NCBI GenBank assembly: GCA_049801375.1
Contig: JBARKJ010000030.1
Span: 30,548 to 94,547, forward strand
Direction: 5' to 3'
Source of the DNA: JBARKJ01 sp049801375
GTDB taxonomy: Bacteria > Nitrospirota > JACRHJ01
Length of the DNA stretch: 64,000 nucleotides
Part shown: in pieces, positions 61,022 through 64,000 of the stretch
Layout: each line of letters opens with the position of its first letter
How positions within the stretch are numbered: position 1 is the first letter of the stretch
Notes under the pieces: model-generated
Told to the model about the DNA's origin: nothing
The model's database searches: none
The model's input: only the letters and a program-made list of their open reading frames with translations
Made by a program: the position numbers and the translations under genes

Positions 61022-61399
61022 GTGGTATCGAGGCAGTCTGAAAGGATGTGGGAAATTATCCGGCTCTACCTGGTGCGTTTGTTCGTGGCCAGACGCCGAC
61101 ACTGCCTGACGTGCAGTGTAAGACCTGATAACCCGGAGGCGGAGCGCATCTGTCTATCCTGCGACGAGGCTACGGGGAACGAGTATAGCCGGCAGATCGA
61201 TCTGGCTATTGTGAATGAGCTCGGTGGAGCGCGCCTCGTCATACCGACGCTCAAATGTCTTGAGACGCGGGAGAAGCACCGGCAGATAAGGAACCGCTTC
61301 ACCGGCGCGAACCATAAAGAGCTTGCGTGCCAGTTTGGGTATTCGATACCAACTATTTATGACATTTTGCGGAAGGATGAGCCGGAAGAAGAAGTATGA
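61022..61399 (+). CDS. Zinc-ribbon / Mor-like transcription factor
   Basis: 125 residues. N-terminal region has two cysteine pairs, CLTC and CLSC, about 16 residues apart, a zinc ribbon. The C-terminal part (LVIPTLKCLETREKHRQIRN; FTGANHKELACQFGYSIPTI; YDILRKDE) matches the helix-turn-helix end of Mor/C activators of Mu-like phages. GTG at 61022 has AAAGGAG 6 bp upstream. Behind the duplicated operator module. Likely the late/transfer activator of the element; the zinc ribbon is not typical of Mor. Confidence 0.65.
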   Translation: MVSRQSERMWEIIRLYLVRLFVARRRHCLTCSVRPDNPEAERICLSCDEATGNEYSRQIDLAIVNELGGARLVIPTLKCLETREKHRQIRNRFTGANHKELACQFGYSIPTIYDILRKDEPEEEV

Positions 61400-61457
61400 T
61401 TACGTGCGGGTTGGTTGTGTATAGGGTGGACGAAAATAGAAAGCCTTCGTGTCGGAT

Positions 61458-62381
61458 TTATTTGATTTTCTGCCAAGGCCCTGCCGGAGGCCAAGATAAA
61501 ATGAAAGAGTTTCCCTTGGCAAACGCTACGGCTGGGGGCATGAAAAATCTCGCCAACTCGACAGCCACCTCACCAAGACTTAGCCGATCTGCCAGCAATC
61601 GGTTTCTTTTAATAAACGCATTCCATTGAGTTTTCTTACTTGGGTCCTCAAAGAATTCTGGTGTAAAAGCTAATGGTGTAATCGCGGGCAAGGGTGTCCT
61701 TCTCCCGTCAAAGGTAGCCTTTATCGCCTTGGCAAGGATATTGCCTTCGAAAGAGAACCTCCTGGTTATTACCCATAGGTCGTAAAAATCTTTCATGCGG
61801 CTGTTGGCAATACCAAGCATGATAATCGCCTGAAATTTCTCCGCGACAACCGTTTCGTGCGTATATATTTGGAGATGAGGGACCGGGAAGTCCAGCAGTG
61901 TTGGGAAGTCCGCACCTATCGGCCCTGGTATTACGGTGTCACCATATCCAATGTCTACCTGAATTGGGATGCGAGCGCCCGCCAAACGCGAAAGCAGCTT
62001 AATCCGCGCGCCTTCGTATTCCTGGTCTTCACGTATCAGCTCACCCTGGACAGTTTTCTCCAGAAACTCCAAGCCGTCATTTTCAACCTCTGTATGGCAG
62101 ATTGCTTTGAACACCTCCACAAGATGGGTAATTGAGTTGTCACCGGATCCAAGCAGGTCGAGATCGCGCGTTGGTCGGTGCGGCGCTCCGCCCCAAATGG
62201 AAAAGAGCATTGCGCCTTTCAAGATAAAATGTTCCTTGTATTCCGACCGACTCATGCGGTACAGAAGCCTTTCAAGGGCATATTGTGTGAGTAGCAGAGA
62301 ATAATCTTCTCCCCGTTCCCGCGCCATGTTTAAGAGGCGCTGGCGTACCGATGCTGCCACGTTGTTGGGTTTTCGTGTCAT
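61458..62381 (-). CDS. AbiEii-type nucleotidyltransferase toxin
   Basis: 307 residues. KEHFILKGAMLFSIWGG, then RPTRDLDLLGSGDN, the G-x-x-x-(F/L)...DLD nucleotidyltransferase motifs of AbiEii toxins, followed by the conserved PTLLDFPVPHLQIYTHETVV and AEKFQAI. AbiEii is the bacteriostatic toxin of the type IV AbiE system, which blocks phage growth and stabilises mobile elements. ATG at 62381 overlaps the antitoxin stop by 4 bp, the usual AbiE layout. Confidence 0.88.
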   Translation of the reverse strand: MTRKPNNVAASVRQRLLNMARERGEDYSLLLTQYALERLLYRMSRSEYKEHFILKGAMLFSIWGGAPHRPTRDLDLLGSGDNSITHLVEVFKAICHTEVENDGLEFLEKTVQGELIREDQEYEGARIKLLSRLAGARIPIQVDIGYGDTVIPGPIGADFPTLLDFPVPHLQIYTHETVVAEKFQAIIMLGIANSRMKDFYDLWVITRRFSFEGNILAKAIKATFDGRRTPLPAITPLAFTPEFFEDPSKKTQWNAFIKRNRLLADRLSLGEVAVELARFFMPPAVAFAKGNSFILSWPPAGPWQKIK

Positions 62382-62980
62382 GTCAGCGATTCCAAATACG
62401 GGCGCATCACGTTGGCGACGCGACATATTTTGGCGTAACGCCAGAGATCGTCCAGGGTGCAGCGCCGATTGCGCCAGCAGTCGCGCAGGGCTTCAAGCGC
62501 AACGTCGAGCCCTATCTTGTTACGATACTTAAAACAGTCTGCAACAGTCTTGGCAGGGCAAAAGACCGATACCGGCACATTTTCTACTATATGTTCCTCA
62601 ACCCCTGAACTCAGGGCTTCCCCTGAAAAACGTACGATATGCATAGGCGGGCCTCCCTGCTTTGGCATCCGCGCCTTCCGGTCTATCGCTATCCATACCT
62701 CAAAAGGCGCCTGCGTAGTAAGCCCATGGAAGCGAAGCGCAGAAAGAAGACAGACTATCCCATGAGGTGCTCTTTTACAAGTTTCCGCAAGGCTGTGGTT
62801 TTCGTTTATCTCTGCGTCCGAGAGAACGTAAATGCCACGCGCCGGCCGTTGAAGCAGTCCTTGTCGGTAAAGACGAATAAGGTACTCGCGGGGTATGCCG
62901 GAGGTTTTTAGGTCGCGTGGGCGGGCTACCCCAATCTTGCGGATCAAATCCAGAACCTTCGATATCTTGGGTTGGCTCAT
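62378..62980 (-). CDS. AbiEi-type antitoxin
   Basis: 200 residues. N-terminal winged helix KIGVARPRDLKTSGIPREYL then QRPARGIYVL, middle domain HGIVCLLSALRFHGLTTQAP and EVWIAIDRKARMP, and VFCPAKTVADCFKYRNKIG before a short C-terminal part. This is the complete AbiEi plan. It neutralises AbiEii and represses the operon by binding the inverted repeats at 62998-63043. Confidence 0.88.
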   Translation of the reverse strand: MSQPKISKVLDLIRKIGVARPRDLKTSGIPREYLIRLYRQGLLQRPARGIYVLSDAEINENHSLAETCKRAPHGIVCLLSALRFHGLTTQAPFEVWIAIDRKARMPKQGGPPMHIVRFSGEALSSGVEEHIVENVPVSVFCPAKTVADCFKYRNKIGLDVALEALRDCWRNRRCTLDDLWRYAKICRVANVMRPYLESLT

Positions 62981-62997
62981 AGTTTCTTAATTTAAAT

Positions 62998-63043
62998 GTT
63001 GCATAATGTCGGCATAAATTAAAATGTGCCTACATTATGTAAC
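62998..63043 (-). promoter_or_regulatory. AbiEi operator: 17-bp inverted repeats
   Basis: GTTGCATAATGTCGGCA (62998-63014) and TGCCTACATTATGTAAC (63027-63043) are complementary at 15 of 17 positions, separated by 12 AT-rich bases, directly upstream of the abiEi start. Inverted repeats at this place are the known AbiEi binding sites used in negative autoregulation. Confidence 0.75.
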
Positions 63044-63409
63044 ATAACCTTCGTCGCAAATCAACTGCTTTTCTAAAAAAAGATTTGCGGTAAAAATTTT
63101 CCGAATACCTCTATAACCCCCTTCACCTTAAAGCCGATGCGGGCCGCCAGGTTCGCGTAAGACCCTTTCAGCCTCGCGGCTGTCCTCTGTTTTCTTACTT
63201 TCCCATTTAACTCCTTGTAAAATAAACGGTTTATCAGATTTAGGCACGAGTGGTGCATTTTCAAAAAAGATGCCATTTTCAGGTAAAAAATTTTTCGTAA
63301 CTTGTTGATTTTGTTGCTTTTTTAGTTGCTTTTGGTAGGTAATCTGGTAGGATTAAAATCATAAAAATCAGTGTTTCCAATGAGTTACAGCATGGAAAGG
63401 AGGTGATAA
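63044..63409. other. Intergenic region, no supported gene
   Basis: A 67-codon frame on the minus strand (63073-63276) has no ribosome site but ends with SYANLAARIGFKVKGVIEVF, which could be a remnant. The right part is AT-rich and precedes a strong ribosome site (AAAGGAGGTG) for the next operon, whose promoter should lie near 63300-63380. Confidence 0.4.
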
Positions 63410-63559
63410 ATGGACATAGTGCAGGAGATACAGCGCGCCTTCCACGAGTTCATGGACGGGCGCATTACAAAGGCGGAGTTGCAGGAGAAGCTCCGGGAGT
63501 TGAAGGAGGGTGAGAAGGCCCAGGCGAGTTTGCCTTTTACAGGAAAGGAGACGGCGTAA
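63410..63559 (+). CDS. Small acidic-basic helical protein
   Basis: 49 residues, MDIVQEIQRAFHEFMDGRIT followed by KAELQEKLRELKEGEKAQA, almost entirely one amphipathic helix. Near-perfect AAAGGAGGTG 5 bp before the ATG. First of three tightly linked genes (1-bp and 4-bp overlaps) leading to the ArdC-like gene. Function unknown. Confidence 0.65.
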   Translation: MDIVQEIQRAFHEFMDGRITKAELQEKLRELKEGEKAQASLPFTGKETA

Positions 63560-63684
63560 TGGATTGTCCAAAATGTTCGGCGGATGTTGAGTTCCACGGC
63601 CATGACTGGTACTGCCCGGCCTGTGGCGCTTACGGGCACGTGGAACCGTGGATGATGCGGAAAGAAGAGGAGGAAGCAGCATGA
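63559..63684 (+). CDS. Small zinc-ribbon protein
   Basis: 41 residues, MDCPKCSADVEFHGHDWYCP then ACGAYGHVEPW. C-x-x-C pairs 15 residues apart make a minimal zinc ribbon. Overlaps the gene before by one base and the ArdC-like gene after by 4 bp. Likely an accessory of the antirestriction/transfer operon. Confidence 0.65.
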   Translation: MDCPKCSADVEFHGHDWYCPACGAYGHVEPWMMRKEEEEAA

Positions 63685-64000
63685 AGGTCTACGAGATTAT
63701 CACGGACATGATTTTGAGGAAGCTTGAGGAAGGCGCGGTCCCGTGGAGGAGGCCGTGGAACGCGAACGCGGGCCTTCCGAAGAACCTCGTGAGCAGGAAG
63801 GAGTATCGCGGCATTAATGTATTTCTTACCGGCTCCCAGGGCTACGAGAGCCCTTACTGGCTCACCTTCAAACAGGCGAATGCGCTCGGCGGGTGCGTAA
63901 GGGAAGGCGCGAAGGGGACGCCCATCGTTTACTGCGACACCTTCAAGAAGGAAGTCGTAGGCAAGGGCGGCGAGGTCGAGGAGAAGGAGCTTTCCTTCCT
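63681..64000 (+). CDS. ArdC/DUF1738-type antirestriction protein, N-terminal part
   Basis: Open to the window edge (106 codons). MKVYEIITDMILRKLEEGAV, then PWRRPWNANAGLPKNLVSRK, YRGINVFLTGSQGYESPYWL, TFKQANALGGCVREGAKGTP is the N-terminal ssDNA-binding domain of ArdC. Plasmid ArdC binds single-stranded DNA and protects incoming conjugative DNA from type I/II restriction. The metallopeptidase half lies outside the window. Supports a conjugative or plasmid-derived element. Confidence 0.85.
   Translation, partial: MKVYEIITDMILRKLEEGAVPWRRPWNANAGLPKNLVSRKEYRGINVFLTGSQGYESPYWLTFKQANALGGCVREGAKGTPIVYCDTFKKEVVGKGGEVEEKELSF

Noticed and set aside
61396..61629. Frame starting in an ATGA overlap with the Mor-like gene
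   Set aside because: Almost all of it is antisense to abiEii, which has clear family motifs; the overlap is coincidental.
63073..63276. 67-codon minus-strand frame ending in GFKVKGVIEVF
   Set aside because: No ribosome site and low-complexity start; could be a remnant but not enough to call.

Overview
The window looks like chromosome of a Gram-negative bacterium (Nitrospirota- or Desulfobacterota-like by the flavour of its genes; this is an impression, not a phylogenetic result) with a large integrated defence and mobile island in its right half. Gram-negative is supported by an RND tripartite pump, an Mla-type lipid transport operon and outer-membrane proteins.

Left part, 1-32141, is mostly housekeeping and GC-rich. 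It holds the end of aroB; a nitrogen assimilation cluster (amtB, glnB, glnA) closed by a strong terminator; a small c-type cytochrome; an amino-acid binding protein; two secreted phosphoesterases whose promoters both carry four 11-bp-spaced PHO-box-like repeats followed by a -10 hexamer; an MgtA-type Mg2+ ATPase with a PTS-IIA-like partner; an orphan ParA cluster; a SulP transporter and a CorA/ZntB channel; an OMF-MFP-RND efflux operon; a divergent mlaE-mlaF-mlaD operon; a Rieske ferredoxin; and tex. Scars on both sides of tex (29363-29384, 29703-29737, 32155-32177) are 3' ends of tRNA/tmRNA genes without their bodies, as left by site-specific integration.

Right part, 32155-64000, is accessory DNA. 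It starts at a tmRNA/tRNA-like 3' end and runs past the window end. In order: a Fic protein with an AbiEi-like DNA-binding N-terminus and an operator array; an IS1-like transposase wreck; a ribbon-helix-helix plus DUF262/DUF1524 (GmrSD-like) pair; an HNH nuclease; a type III-like restriction operon (helicase-nuclease, BRO-N/DinD-like protein, adenine methylase, OLD-like ATPase); a compact operon of three nuclease-fold proteins (DUF429, RelE-like, GIY-YIG-like); a complete ABC-three-component (ABC-3C) set with an Mrr-like nuclease domain; an OLD nuclease plus UvrD helicase pair of Gabija type; and a RelE-UvrD fusion helicase.

From 58500 the content becomes mobile-element backbone: an AlpA-like regulator, an initiator-like HTH protein followed by phased iteron-like repeats and DnaA-box-like sites (candidate origin), a duplicated 246-bp regulatory module, a zinc-ribbon/Mor-like regulator, an AbiE toxin-antitoxin pair with its operator, and the start of an ArdC-like antirestriction gene. 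No integrase and no intact partner att site lie within the window, so element type (ICE, integrated plasmid or island) remains open.

The best candidate for something undescribed is 46565-48557. There the N-terminal half of a RelE-UvrD helicase exists as a separate protein, translationally coupled to an RNase H-fold protein upstream and a GIY-YIG-like protein downstream, while the full-length fused homologue sits 9 kb away.
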